Shown piece by piece: positions 43,265-52,267 of a DNA stretch of 64,000 nt (within the stretch, counting starts at the first letter, position 1; each line of letters starts with the position of its first letter). The position numbers and the translations under genes were made by a program. Origin of the DNA: Kribbella sp. VKM Ac-2569 (GTDB taxonomy: Bacteria > Actinomycetota > Actinomycetes > Propionibacteriales > Kribbellaceae); NCBI RefSeq assembly GCF_004216905.1, contig NZ_SGXJ01000002.1:372001-436000 (forward strand), in the 5' to 3' direction. A model generated the notes under the pieces. The model did not search any database. It had not been told where the DNA came from and saw only the letters and a program-made list of their open reading frames with translations.

Positions 43265-44241
43265 CAGCTGGGGCGCTGATACGCCCCTTCACCCTGCTGA
43301 TCCGCAGGCGGCCAGAACCGCCATCCCTCGTTCCCGTCTCCGTCCCCGGCATCCCCATTAGCCTCCGCCTGCGGCGGCTCCGGCGTCTGCTGCTGAGCCT
43401 GCTCCTGGGCCTGCTCCTGCCTCTGCGGCTGAGCCTGCTCCTGGGTCTGAGGCTGGGTCTGCTCCTGGGCCTCCTGCGGCGGCTGCTGCGTCCAGTGCGT
43501 GGCAGGCGGCTCGACGGGAGGTTCTGCGGGAGCTGCGTCCGGCTGCTCCTGCTGCTCCTGCTGTTGGTCCTGCTGGGGCTGCTGAGCGGGGGCTGGCTGA
43601 TGCGGAGCCGGCTTGCGGCGTGAGATCACCGGTTGGGACTGAGCTTCCAGTACGGCGCGGGCCTCGGCCTGCAGGCGCTCGTACTCGTCGGCGGCCACCT
43701 GGCTCGCCCGCGGCAGCTCAGTCGTCTCCGGCTCGTCGTCCTCCTCCTCGACACCCGCCGAAGAAGCAGCTGAGCCGGCCGGCTCAGCGGACTGGGTGGA
43801 GTCGGTGGACTCCTCTGTGCTGGTGGCGTCCGCGGGGGTGGTTCGGGCGACAGGGTCGGGGCCGCCGACCAGGATGGGTGGCTGCGTTCCGGTGTCCTCG
43901 AACTCGGCCGGGTCGTACGGACGGGAGCTGAACCCGTGCCCGTCCGGCGCCTCGACGATCGGGGCCACGGCGCGCTCGAGGTCGGCGATCCGGCGGTCGC
44001 GTTCGGCGACCTCCTTCGCGACCCGTTCGAGCAGCGTGTCGACCTCGTCCATCCGGTAGCCACGCACCCCGACAGCGAACCGCGCCGACTCGATATCGGT
44101 CGACGTGAGCGCCTGCCGCGCCGGCACGGTCATGTCGGGCCGGTCGTCGTACGCCGTGCTCATGGCACCCCAACGACCCGAGGCCACTACCGCGACAGCC
44201 CCGATCAACAGCACCACGATCAGCCCGAAGAACCACATCAC
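43264..44241 (-). CDS. DivIVA-domain membrane protein with Gln/Pro-rich tail
   Basis: A 325-residue protein. One N-terminal membrane helix (MWFFGLIVVLLIGAVAVVASG) is followed by a DivIVA-like segment (RFAVGVRGYRMDEVDTLLER, then VAERDRRIADLERAV, coiled coil). The C-terminal 200 residues are acidic and then strongly Gln/Pro-rich (many EQ/PQ repeats), so likely disordered. DivIVA-like proteins recognise curved membrane and organise polar growth or septation; this placement matches the Rv1209 position next to tag. Heads the operon with SRPBCC and tag. Confidence 0.82.
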   Translation of the reverse strand: MMWFFGLIVVLLIGAVAVVASGRWGAMSTAYDDRPDMTVPARQALTSTDIESARFAVGVRGYRMDEVDTLLERVAKEVAERDRRIADLERAVAPIVEAPDGHGFSSRPYDPAEFEDTGTQPPILVGGPDPVARTTPADATSTEESTDSTQSAEPAGSAASSAGVEEEDDEPETTELPRASQVAADEYERLQAEARAVLEAQSQPVISRRKPAPHQPAPAQQPQQDQQQEQQEQPDAAPAEPPVEPPATHWTQQPPQEAQEQTQPQTQEQAQPQRQEQAQEQAQQQTPEPPQAEANGDAGDGDGNEGWRFWPPADQQGEGAYQRPS

Positions 44242-44292
44242 GGGACCGATCGTGCCATGCCGGGCGAGTCAACCGCGAAAACCCCCAGGATT

Positions 44293-45150
44293 TCAGCTCC
44301 CGTCCGAGCCCAGGCGCTGTGCTCGCCGGGCCGGATCGTTCGCGGCGTCGACCTCGCGTGCGGCCTCCTCGGCGGCTTCCTCAGCTGCCTCGTCGGCGAG
44401 TTCGCCGGACTTGACGATGTAGCTGATCGCCTCGTCGACGTCGTCGGTGACGACGAACATCTCCAGGTCGGCGGCCGAGATCTTCCCGTCCTCGAGCATC
44501 GTCGTACGCAGCCAGTCGACCAGCCCGCCCCAGTACGACGTACCGAACAGCACGACCGGGAACGACGTGACCTTCCGGGTCTGCGCCAGCGTGAGCGCCT
44601 CGAACATCTCGTCCAGCGTGCCGAACCCGCCCGGCATCACCACGAAGCCCTGGGCGTACTTCACGAACATCGTCTTCCGGGTGAAGAAGTACCGGAAGTT
44701 CATCCCGATGTCGACCCACTCGTTCAGGCCGTTCTCGAAGGGCAGCTCGATCCCGAGCCCGACCGACACCCCGCCGGCCTCGGACGCGCCCTTGTTCGCA
44801 GCCTCCATCACGCCCGGCCCGCCGCCGGTGATCACGGCGTACCCGGCCTCGACCAGCTTCCGCCCGAACTCCTCCGCGGCGGCATACATCGGGTCGTCCA
44901 CCTTGGTCCGCGCCGACCCGAACACGCTGATCGCCGCGCCCAGCTCCGCCAGCATGCCGAAGCCCTCGATGAACTCCGACTGGATCCGCAGCACCCGCCA
45001 CGGGTCGGTGTGCACCCAGTCCGACGGCCCGCGACTGTCCAGCAGCCGCTGCTCGGACGTGGACTGCTGCACCTGGTTGCGCCGCATCGTGACCGGCCCG
45101 CGCTGCTGCTGGCCGACCGGACGGTCGGGATGGATCGATGGTTCTGACAT
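44293..45150 (-). CDS. LOG-family protein (TIGR00730)
   Basis: A 285-residue Rossmann-like LOG protein. The defining motif PGGFGTLDEMFEALT lies near residues 165-180, with GGGPGVMEAANKGA upstream. Plant and some bacterial homologues release cytokinin bases from nucleotide 5'-monophosphates; the related mycobacterial protein (Rv1205) has phosphoribohydrolase activity. Here the cellular role is open. The N-terminal 50 residues are polar. Just upstream lies dapE in the same orientation. Confidence 0.9.
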   Translation of the reverse strand: MSEPSIHPDRPVGQQQRGPVTMRRNQVQQSTSEQRLLDSRGPSDWVHTDPWRVLRIQSEFIEGFGMLAELGAAISVFGSARTKVDDPMYAAAEEFGRKLVEAGYAVITGGGPGVMEAANKGASEAGGVSVGLGIELPFENGLNEWVDIGMNFRYFFTRKTMFVKYAQGFVVMPGGFGTLDEMFEALTLAQTRKVTSFPVVLFGTSYWGGLVDWLRTTMLEDGKISAADLEMFVVTDDVDEAISYIVKSGELADEAAEEAAEEAAREVDAANDPARRAQRLGSDGS

Positions 45151-45187
45151 GCTTCCAGGTTATTGCCTCGCCGGTAACCGGGCGCGT

Positions 45188-46255
45188 TCAGGCGCGGTCT
45201 GTCAACCAACTCCTCAGCCGCTGTTCACACAGCTCGATATCGGCCTCGGGCACGAACTCGTCCTGCTTGTGCGCGTACAGCGGGTCCCCCGGCCCGTAGT
45301 TCACCGCCGGTACGCCGAGCAGCGTGAACCGCGCCACGTCGGTCCACCCGAACTTCGGCTGCGACTCCCCGCCCACCACCTGCAGGAACGCCGCCGCGGC
45401 CGGTCGCTCGAGCCCCGGGAGTCCACCCGGCGCAGAGTCCGTCACAGTCACGTCGTACCCCTCGAAGACCTCACGCAGGTGCGCCTCGGCCTCCGCTTCG
45501 GACCGGTTCGGCGCGAAGCGGTAGTTGATCGTCACAGTGCACAGATCCGGTACGACGTTGCCCGCGACACCGCCCGTGATCGCGACCGCGTTCAGCCCCT
45601 CGCGGTACTCGAGCCCGTCGATCGGGACCCGCCGAGGCTCGTACGCCGCCAGTCGCGCGAGCACCCCGCCCGCGGTGTGGATCGCGTTGCTGCCCATCCA
45701 GGAGCGGGCCGAGTGCGCCCGCTCGCCGCGGGTGGTGACCTCGATCCGCATCGTGCCCTGGCAGCCGGCCTCGACGACCGCGTTCGACGGCTCCATCACG
45801 ACCGCGAACACGCCTTCGAGCAGCTCGGGGTTGGAGCGGGTCAGCTTGAACAGACCGTTCCGGTCGGCCTCGATCTCCTCGCAGTCGTAGAACACGTACG
45901 TGACGTCCCGGTTCGGCTCGTCGAGGGTCGCGGCGAGGCGCAGCCCGACCGCGACGCCGCCCTTCATGTCACACGCGCCGAGGCCGTGGATCAGGCCGTC
46001 GGCGCGGCGGGCCGGAAGGTTGTCGTTGAGCGGCACGGTGTCGAGGTGACCGGCGAGGACGACCCGCTCGGCGCGGCCGAGGTCAGTGCGGGCGACGACG
46101 GTGTTGCCGTGCCGGAACACCTTCAGATGCGGGTACGCCGAGAGCGCCGCCTCGACCTTGTCCGCGAGCGTCTCCTCCGTCCCGCTGACCGAGGAGACGT
46201 TCACCAACGCCTCGGTCAGATCCGGCCCGGATACGGTCAGGTCGAGCTTGGTCAT
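45188..46255 (-). CDS. dapE: Succinyl-diaminopimelate desuccinylase
   Basis: A 355-residue M20 metallopeptidase. Zinc-site motifs are LAGHLDTVP, GACDMKGG and YDCEEIE, with the dimerisation domain in the middle and the final His in YAHKQDEFV. It removes succinate from N-succinyl-LL-diaminopimelate in the lysine/peptidoglycan route, the same branch as DapD at 58.3 kb. ATG at 46255 overlaps the VOC gene stop by 4 nt; upstream in-frame extension is rejected. Confidence 0.94.
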   Translation of the reverse strand: MTKLDLTVSGPDLTEALVNVSSVSGTEETLADKVEAALSAYPHLKVFRHGNTVVARTDLGRAERVVLAGHLDTVPLNDNLPARRADGLIHGLGACDMKGGVAVGLRLAATLDEPNRDVTYVFYDCEEIEADRNGLFKLTRSNPELLEGVFAVVMEPSNAVVEAGCQGTMRIEVTTRGERAHSARSWMGSNAIHTAGGVLARLAAYEPRRVPIDGLEYREGLNAVAITGGVAGNVVPDLCTVTINYRFAPNRSEAEAEAHLREVFEGYDVTVTDSAPGGLPGLERPAAAAFLQVVGGESQPKFGWTDVARFTLLGVPAVNYGPGDPLYAHKQDEFVPEADIELCEQRLRSWLTDRA

Positions 46256-46941
46256 GGCGAGTCCTCGTTCGGGGGCAGGAAGACGCAGAATTCGTTGCCT
46301 TCGGGGTCGGCGCAGACGTGCCAGCCGATCTCGTCGTCCTTGGGCCGCAGCAGTGTCGCACCCGCGTCGAGGACCGGCTGCAGGGCGGGTGCGGTGACGT
46401 CCCAATGCACGCGATTCTTGACCGTCTTCGGCTCCGGGACCGGGTTGAAGACCCAGTACCTGAACGGCAGACCGGGCACGTTCTCGAGCCAGTAGTACGG
46501 CCGGCCGGGGCGGCTCGAGAACTCGCCGCCGACCACGTCCGCCCACCACCGGGCCTGCGCCTCCGGGTCGGCCGAGTCGACGATCAGTTCCATCAGCCGG
46601 TACGCCGGGACCGTCTCGCGGACGAACCCGCAGAACTCACCGCCCTCCGGGTCCGCCATCACCGTCCACTGCTGCGCCGCGGTCTCCGGCGACAGGACGG
46701 TCGCTCCGGAGCGTTCGAGGTCCGCGATCTCGCCGGCGATCACGTCGAAGTGCACGCGGTTCTTCACCGTCTTCGGCTCCGGGACCTTGCACATCCAGAT
46801 GGTCTTCTCCGGGACGTCACCGAGGAGCACGTTCGGGTTGTCGGCCGGCGCGGTCAGCCCGATCGTCCGTCCCCAGAAGGCGGCCATCCCACTCGGGCTC
46901 GCCACGTCCACACACAGGTCCTTGAACCGCGCGACGCTCAT
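46252..46941 (-). CDS. Two-domain VOC (glyoxalase-like) protein
   Basis: A 229-residue protein made of two similar VOC units (residues 1-112 and 113-229). Both contain the segment VPEPKTVKNRVHFDV or VPEPKTVKNRVHWDV and end in ADPEGGEFCGF or ADPEGNEFCVF, so it arose by internal duplication. Ligand unknown; the family includes dioxygenases, lyases and resistance proteins. Translationally coupled upstream of dapE. Confidence 0.85.
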   Translation of the reverse strand: MSVARFKDLCVDVASPSGMAAFWGRTIGLTAPADNPNVLLGDVPEKTIWMCKVPEPKTVKNRVHFDVIAGEIADLERSGATVLSPETAAQQWTVMADPEGGEFCGFVRETVPAYRLMELIVDSADPEAQARWWADVVGGEFSSRPGRPYYWLENVPGLPFRYWVFNPVPEPKTVKNRVHWDVTAPALQPVLDAGATLLRPKDDEIGWHVCADPEGNEFCVFLPPNEDSP

Positions 46942-46951
46942 ACCGCACAGA

Positions 46952-47563
46952 TTATCCGGAGGTCCGTTTCCGGTAGTGGCGATTCACCCGCTCCCGATTC
47001 CCGCAGGCCGGCGAGCACCACGTCTGCCGCGGGTCGTCCTGCAGGAAGTACTTCACACACCGCGCCGCCGGGCAGGCGCGCAGCCGCGCGCGATCCGGGC
47101 TCGCCAGGAAGTCGATCGCCGACCGCCCGACCGCGCCGACCAGCAACGCGATCGGATCCTCGGTCCGGTACGCCCATCGCACGCTCGGCTCGTCCACCCA
47201 TTCCAAGTGCGTCGTACCCAACCCGTCCGCCGCCTCGTTCACGATCCGCAGCGCATCCTCGACGTTCATCAACCGCCCAACATCCGCCGCGCTGGGTTCC
47301 CCAGGCGCAACCGCCCGAGCAAACAACGCCCGCACCGCCCCCCGAATCCGCACCACTTCCTTCCACAGTTTGGGGAGGGTTTCTGGCCGATTCGGGTGCA
47401 CAAACCTCCCCAAGTCGGACTCGGACCCCAACACCTGCGCGACCAACTGGTCGTGCTCGGTCAGCCAGGCGGCTGCCTCGTCCGGGGTGGAGAGCAGATC
47501 CGCGACACCGCCGTGACCGTCGTGCTTGATGGTGGCGGCTAAAGCGAAGGCGAGCGTGGTCAT
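46952..47563 (-). CDS. CGNR zinc-finger putative regulator
   Basis: A 203-residue protein with a complete C-terminal finger CPAARCVKYF...WCSPACGNRERVNRHYRKR, i.e. the canonical CGNR. The N-terminal ABATE-like region carries ADVGRLMNVEDALRIVNEA and related helices. It is divergent from the MDMPI gene over 53 bp, the arrangement expected for a regulator and its target. Compare the variant finger (CSSR) at 17463-18008. Confidence 0.87.
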   Translation of the reverse strand: MTTLAFALAATIKHDGHGGVADLLSTPDEAAAWLTEHDQLVAQVLGSESDLGRFVHPNRPETLPKLWKEVVRIRGAVRALFARAVAPGEPSAADVGRLMNVEDALRIVNEAADGLGTTHLEWVDEPSVRWAYRTEDPIALLVGAVGRSAIDFLASPDRARLRACPAARCVKYFLQDDPRQTWCSPACGNRERVNRHYRKRTSG

Positions 47564-47616
47564 CTGATGATACTAATGGGATGTTCAATTGATGGCATGT
47601 GAATGAAGGAGCTGCT

Positions 47617-48282
47617 GTGGCCCTGAACGAAGTACGTGCGATCGCCGACCAACTGCTCGCCGTGACGGCAGACCTCGACGACGCGACCGCACGCGCCGAC
47701 TCCGCCCTGCCGGGGTGGTCGCGCGGTCATGTGATCACTCACATCGCGAACTTCTCCGAGGCGATGACGCGTCAGGTCGACCAGGCGCTGCAGGGTCGCC
47801 TCGTCGAGGTGTACGACGGTGGGCGCCCGGCACGCGATGCCGCGATCGAGGCCGGCGCCGACCGCCCCGCCGCCGAACTCAGGTCCCACGTGTCGCAGGC
47901 CGTCACCACCTTGCTCGCCTCCTGGGACAAGGTCGGCCCCACCGACTGGCCGCTCCCGATCCTGCACCGCAACAGCAACCTCTCCGCGGGCCTGCAGGCG
48001 ACGTGGCGCGAACTCACCATCCACACCACAGACCTCGACCTCGGCATCACCCCCACCACCTGGTCCGACGACTTCTGCCTGCACCTACTGGACTTTCTCC
48101 GAGCCCGCACCCCCGACAACACCCACCTGATCCTCAAGTCCCCCACCCACACCTGGGACAACGGCACCGGCACAGACATCACCCTCGAAGGAACCTTCAC
48201 CGACCTAACCGCCTGGTACGCCGGCCGCCCAACCCCAGGCCCCATCACAGGCCCAACACCAGACCTCCTTCCTTGGCCGTGA
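47617..48282 (+). CDS. Mycothiol-dependent maleylpyruvate isomerase-like protein (MDMPI)
   Basis: A 221-residue DinB-like protein of the MDMPI N-terminal family (ALPGWSRGHVITHIANFSEAM, RQVDQALQG, TWRELTIHTTDLDLG). The three metal ligands expected from the fold are the His of GHVITH, a mid Glu and the His of IHTTD. Mycothiol use is an actinobacterial trait. GTG 47617 has AAGGAG at 47606-47611; GTG 47599 is less well placed. Substrate not known beyond the family. Confidence 0.85.
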   Translation: MALNEVRAIADQLLAVTADLDDATARADSALPGWSRGHVITHIANFSEAMTRQVDQALQGRLVEVYDGGRPARDAAIEAGADRPAAELRSHVSQAVTTLLASWDKVGPTDWPLPILHRNSNLSAGLQATWRELTIHTTDLDLGITPTTWSDDFCLHLLDFLRARTPDNTHLILKSPTHTWDNGTGTDITLEGTFTDLTAWYAGRPTPGPITGPTPDLLPWP

Positions 48283-48331
48283 CCTTTCCGGAAAGAAATC
48301 GGCGGTGGGTGACGGATTCTTTCCGGAAAGG
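48283..48331. terminator. Bidirectional terminator
   Basis: CCTTTCCGGAAAGAAATC (48283-48300) pairs with GATTCTTTCCGGAAAGG (48315-48331), one bulged A, 14-nt loop. It fills the gap between the convergent MDMPI and DUF4185 genes and has A/T-rich inner positions. Confidence 0.75.
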
Positions 48332-48335
48332 CGGG

Positions 48336-50366
48336 TTAGTTGACGGTGAAGTCGTCTAGCTGGATCCAGGTGTCTTTGTTGGGGGCGTTGAAGCCGGCGT
48401 AGACGGTGAGTTCGTGGACGTTGGATGGGACCTTCACCGTGACCTCGTGGTGGACGTAGCCGGTGCCGGCGCCGAAAGTGGTGCTTGCGAGGTCGGTCGT
48501 GCCGGCGCGGACGCCGAAGCGGCCCTGGTCGGCGGGGAGGTTCGCCGATGCGTTGACCCAGGATCCGAACGTGTACGTCGTACCAGGGACAACAGGGACG
48601 TTCTGGTAGAGCGCACTCCAACCCGTACACGTGCAGCGGATCCACCCGTTGTTGGCGCCGGAGTGCGCGAAGCCGAGGCCGCGGTCTACGCCGTTGGCCG
48701 CTGTACCTTCGAAGAGCCACGCCGGCTTGCCGCTGCCGGTGCCCTCGAATCCGCCGTCGGCGAGCTGCGACACGTAGCGAACAGCCACCTCGGAAGCAGT
48801 CGAGTACGAACGCGTCCCACCGGGCAGACCGATCACCCGGACCCAGTCCGTCTCCTGCACCGGGAAGGTGATCGTGTACGTCGTGTTCGCGCCGGCCGAC
48901 GCATCACCCGGATACGTCGGGGACACGGTCTGCGACCCGACCTCGACCCACTGCCCGCCCTGGCGTACCTGGACCCGCGGGCGCCCGGTGAAGTACCCGC
49001 CCTCGGCCGACACCGCTCCGGACGTGAACTCCACGTTGTTCACCTTGTGCCGCGCGGGCCACTCGTACCCCCACCACGACGCGCCCTTCACCTCGTCGTC
49101 GAAATCGGACTCGCTGCCCGTCTTCGCGCCGTCGTTCGGCAACGCGAGACTGCCCGACTGCGTCGACTTCGAGATCGCGACCGCACCGGTCGCAGCAGCG
49201 AGGTTGTCCGATCCCGGGAGGTTCGATGCCGGAGTGTCAACGGACGGCGTCAGAACGAGCTTGCGCAGGTTGAAGTTGTAGACCGACGTACCGATCCCGC
49301 CTCCGCCACACGGGCACACGTTCGCCTGCAGATACATCGTCTTGCCGTCCGGCTGCACGAACTTCGACGGGATCGTCACGCCGTACCCGCCGTACTTCGA
49401 GGTCGACCACGGATACCCGCCGAAGTCCTTGGACATGAAGTGTTTCCACGGCCCCCAAGGCGTCGGCGACTCGTAGAACTCGAAGGTGTACTCCGTCCAC
49501 GACGTGTACACATACCGCTTCTGCTGGGCCAGATAAGTCACGCCGCCCTGACTGATCACGCTCAGGTTGGACGCGTTCGTCCCGTACGTCTGCGCGTATA
49601 ACCGCCGCTGGTCGTTGAGCACCGGCTTGCGATCGGCGATCCTCGAGGACCACCCGGACCCGGTGTAGAACTTCCACGCACCCCGGTCCTGCACGTCACG
49701 CTTGGGCACCCGCGCCAGGAACACGCTCTGCGGATCGGGGACCGTGTCGTCGAACGAGTCCCGCCAGTTCCCGTCCAGCCCGTACGCGTACACATATCCG
49801 TCGGGCGCCGCGGCGCCGCCCTTGCCGAAGTCCGCGAACCAGATCGTCGTGAACACGTGGTCCGAGAACATCGGCTTCGACTTGTCCCACGTCCAGGTCC
49901 GCCCGTGGTCGGTCGACTTCAGGATCGTCGCCGCCGGTACGTCGTTGAAGTCGAGCGCGAGGTCCTGTACGGCGAGGTACATCGTGTCACCGACGCACAC
50001 CATCCCGGTCGGCTTCCGGTTGTACCCGGCGCCGCTCCAGACGGACCCGACCTGGTCTCCGCGAGAGATCGTTGCCCCGGACAAGTTTCCCGGCGTACCG
50101 GTGATCTCGCTGACCGCGATGTCGGCGAAGTCGCCGTCGACGCTGAACCCCTTGCCGTCGCCGTTGGCGGCGTACAGCTTGTCGTTGCCGGCCCAGCACG
50201 ACGGCCAAAGGTCACCGTCACTCTTGCTGGGCGTGCCCTTCGATTCCACTTGGGCGGTGCCGATCGCGTTCACGGTCGCGGCCTCCTGCGGGTTCGAGGA
50301 CTGGGTCAGGAGTGTCGCCGTTCCGAAGACCAGCGGCAGAACAGCGAGCAAGGCCCCACGCTTCAT
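48336..50366 (-). CDS. Secreted DUF4185 protein with C-terminal carbohydrate-binding-like domains
   Basis: A 676-residue exported protein. A signal peptide (GALLAVLPLVFGTATLL) precedes a DUF4185 propeller-like domain (about 45-395; DGDLWPSCWAGNDKLYAANG in part, STDHGRTWTW, WGPWKHFMSKDFGGYPW). Two jelly-roll-like regions follow: about 400-525 (galactose-binding-like, SWWGYEWPARHKVNNVEF) and 530-676 (CBM4/9-like, GGFEGTGSGKPAWLF, YTFGSWVNASANLP). DUF4185 proteins are suspected glycoside-acting enzymes; the activity is not defined. Divergent from the SIS gene across two operator-like palindromes. Confidence 0.82.
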   Translation of the reverse strand: MKRGALLAVLPLVFGTATLLTQSSNPQEAATVNAIGTAQVESKGTPSKSDGDLWPSCWAGNDKLYAANGDGKGFSVDGDFADIAVSEITGTPGNLSGATISRGDQVGSVWSGAGYNRKPTGMVCVGDTMYLAVQDLALDFNDVPAATILKSTDHGRTWTWDKSKPMFSDHVFTTIWFADFGKGGAAAPDGYVYAYGLDGNWRDSFDDTVPDPQSVFLARVPKRDVQDRGAWKFYTGSGWSSRIADRKPVLNDQRRLYAQTYGTNASNLSVISQGGVTYLAQQKRYVYTSWTEYTFEFYESPTPWGPWKHFMSKDFGGYPWSTSKYGGYGVTIPSKFVQPDGKTMYLQANVCPCGGGGIGTSVYNFNLRKLVLTPSVDTPASNLPGSDNLAAATGAVAISKSTQSGSLALPNDGAKTGSESDFDDEVKGASWWGYEWPARHKVNNVEFTSGAVSAEGGYFTGRPRVQVRQGGQWVEVGSQTVSPTYPGDASAGANTTYTITFPVQETDWVRVIGLPGGTRSYSTASEVAVRYVSQLADGGFEGTGSGKPAWLFEGTAANGVDRGLGFAHSGANNGWIRCTCTGWSALYQNVPVVPGTTYTFGSWVNASANLPADQGRFGVRAGTTDLASTTFGAGTGYVHHEVTVKVPSNVHELTVYAGFNAPNKDTWIQLDDFTVN

Positions 50367-50414
50367 AGCAGTTCCTTCACTTCTCTCGAACGGTCGAGCG
50401 GCATGCTTCGAGGG

Positions 50415-50426
50415 GCAATCGATTTC
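50415..50426. promoter_or_regulatory. LacI-type half-matched operator O1
   Basis: GCAATCGATTTC differs by one base from the perfect palindrome GAAATCGATTTC at 50570-50581. It lies 49 bp upstream of the DUF4185 gene start. Confidence 0.55.
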
Positions 50427-50569
50427 TCGCAAATCTACGAGTGAGGACCACGACGGTCAAGGGGCGATGGTGTGGCCATCTGACCGACTCGGGCAATTCC
50501 CGCGTATACACAAGGGTTTCGACCTGGGCGCAGCCGTTGACACCACCCGACCCCGCTGCCTAATCTGCG

Positions 50570-50581
50570 GAAATCGATTTC
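50570..50581. promoter_or_regulatory. LacI-type operator O2
   Basis: GAAATCGATTTC is a perfect 12-bp palindrome with central CG, typical of LacI-family sites, 19 bp before the SIS gene ATG. With O1 it could be bridged by the LacI protein encoded at 52.3 kb. Confidence 0.6.
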
Positions 50582-50600
50582 TGAGCTGAGAGGCGCTGGG

Positions 50601-51263
50601 ATGCCAGTTGTGCCGAACCGTGCGTCCGCCCACCGCACGGCCGACGAGCTGTCCAGGGATCTGGTGGCACGGGGACTGCAGGCGGCGCGGGACGCCATCG
50701 AGACCGAGGCCGCGGCCGTGTCGGCGCTCGCCGACCGCCTGGACGGGGTCTTCCTGGACGTGCTGGTCGCGGTCGCCCGCTGCGAAGGTCACCTCGTGGT
50801 CACCGGCCTCGGCAAGTCCGGCCTGGTCGGACGGAAGATCGCCGCGACGCTCGCGAGCACAGGTACGCCGGCCACCTTCATCCACTCCGGCGACGCGTTG
50901 CACGGGGACTCCGGCGCCGTGACATCCCGCGATCTCGTCCTGGCACTGTCCGCATCCGGAGAGACGGCCGAGGTGTGCGCGTTCGCCCGGATGTTGCGGG
51001 ACCGCCAGATCCCCGTGATCGCGATGACCGGTCGCGAAGAGTCGACGCTGGCCCAACTGGCGACGTACACGCTGGACACGATGGTTCTCCGCGAGGCGGA
51101 TCCGCTGAACCTGGCGCCGACCGCGTCGACGACCGCCTCACTGGCGATGGGCGACGCGCTGGCCTGCGCACTCGTCGTACTGCGGGAGTTCAGTCATCAC
51201 GACTTCGCACAGTTCCATCCGTCCGGTGCCCTGGGCAAACGCCTAGCGGAGGACCAGGCATGA
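50601..51263 (+). CDS. SIS-domain sugar-phosphate isomerase (KpsF/GutQ-like, no CBS)
   Basis: A 220-residue single SIS domain. Key segments are LVVTGLGKSGLVGRKIAATL, THPSGDALHGD-like FIHSGDALHGD, VLALSASGETAEV and READPLNLAPTASTTASLAMGDALA, the KdsD/GutQ pattern. The C-terminus stops at HPSGALGKRL, where arabinose-5-phosphate isomerases would continue with a CBS pair, so it is a CBS-less form. It likely interconverts a ketose and an aldose 5/6-phosphate. Its stop overlaps the PfkB kinase start (ATGA). Confidence 0.88.
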   Translation: MPVVPNRASAHRTADELSRDLVARGLQAARDAIETEAAAVSALADRLDGVFLDVLVAVARCEGHLVVTGLGKSGLVGRKIAATLASTGTPATFIHSGDALHGDSGAVTSRDLVLALSASGETAEVCAFARMLRDRQIPVIAMTGREESTLAQLATYTLDTMVLREADPLNLAPTASTTASLAMGDALACALVVLREFSHHDFAQFHPSGALGKRLAEDQA

Positions 51264-52198
51264 ACGATGTCTGTGTGCTCGGATCGTTCATGAAGGACCT
51301 GGTCGCGTCGGCGGAGCGGCGGCCGTTGCCGGGTGAGACGCTGCACGGCACGGGGTTCGCGGAGTTCCTCGGCGGCAAGGGCGTGAACCAGGCGATCGCA
51401 GCGGCCCGGATGGGTGCACGGACGGCGATCATCGGGACGATCGGCGAGGACCGGTACGGCGAGGAGTTCCTGGAACTGTTGTCGGCGAACGGGGTCGACA
51501 CCTCGTGGGTCGTACGGCACCCGTCGCTCGGCACCGGGGTCGGACTGCCGCTGGTGCTGCCGGACGGCGGGAACTCGATCATCATCGTGTCCCGCGCGAA
51601 CGCGGCGATCACCGCGCTGGACGTCGAGGCCGCGACCGACGTACTGACCGCGAGCAAGGTGCTGAGCGTGCAACTCGAGCTCCCGGTCGAGGCGAGCCAC
51701 ACCGCCCTCCGGCTCGCCTCGACCGCGGGCGTCACGACGATCCTCACACCGGCCCCGGTCGGGCCGGTCGACCCGACACTGGCGTCGTACGTCGACATTC
51801 TGGTGCCGAACGAGGTGGAGGCGGCCGCGCTCACCGGCCTGAACTGCGACGACGAGTCGCAGGTGCCGATGATCGCGCGCAAACTCGCCGAGGACTGGGA
51901 CCTCCGGGCCTGTGTGGTGACGCTCGGCGCTCGGGGTGCCTATGTCCTGGATCGGGTCGGCGGGTTCGAGGAGCGGATCAGCGCGCACGAGGTGGACACC
52001 GTCGACACGGTCGGCGCCGGCGACGCGTTCTGCGGTTCACTGGCCGCGTCACTCGCACACGGGGCCGACCTGGTGGACGCCGTACGACTGGCGAACGCGG
52101 CGGGCGCCCTGTCCACCACGGTCAACGGCGCCGCCGACTCCGCCCCTTCACAGGCCGCGGCGCTGGCACTACTGGACGGAGTGCGATCGGCACCATGA
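51260..52198 (+). CDS. PfkB-family carbohydrate kinase (ribokinase-like)
   Basis: A 312-residue kinase. N-terminal LGSFMKDLVASAERRPLPGE and GGKGVNQAIAAARMGA form the sugar site. The second signature DTVDTVGAGDAFCGSLAASL carries the catalytic Asp. It phosphorylates a sugar or nucleoside; the GGKGVNQA motif is closest to ribokinase. Coupled to the SIS isomerase and followed by LacI, so it likely phosphorylates the sugar that the isomerase handles. Confidence 0.92.
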   Translation: MNDVCVLGSFMKDLVASAERRPLPGETLHGTGFAEFLGGKGVNQAIAAARMGARTAIIGTIGEDRYGEEFLELLSANGVDTSWVVRHPSLGTGVGLPLVLPDGGNSIIIVSRANAAITALDVEAATDVLTASKVLSVQLELPVEASHTALRLASTAGVTTILTPAPVGPVDPTLASYVDILVPNEVEAAALTGLNCDDESQVPMIARKLAEDWDLRACVVTLGARGAYVLDRVGGFEERISAHEVDTVDTVGAGDAFCGSLAASLAHGADLVDAVRLANAAGALSTTVNGAADSAPSQAAALALLDGVRSAP

Positions 52199-52267
52199 GA
52201 TCCTTTGGCTCGGATCGGAGTTAGAGTGCGATTCAGACGACCATCGGATCTCCAGCGGGGAGCGGGT

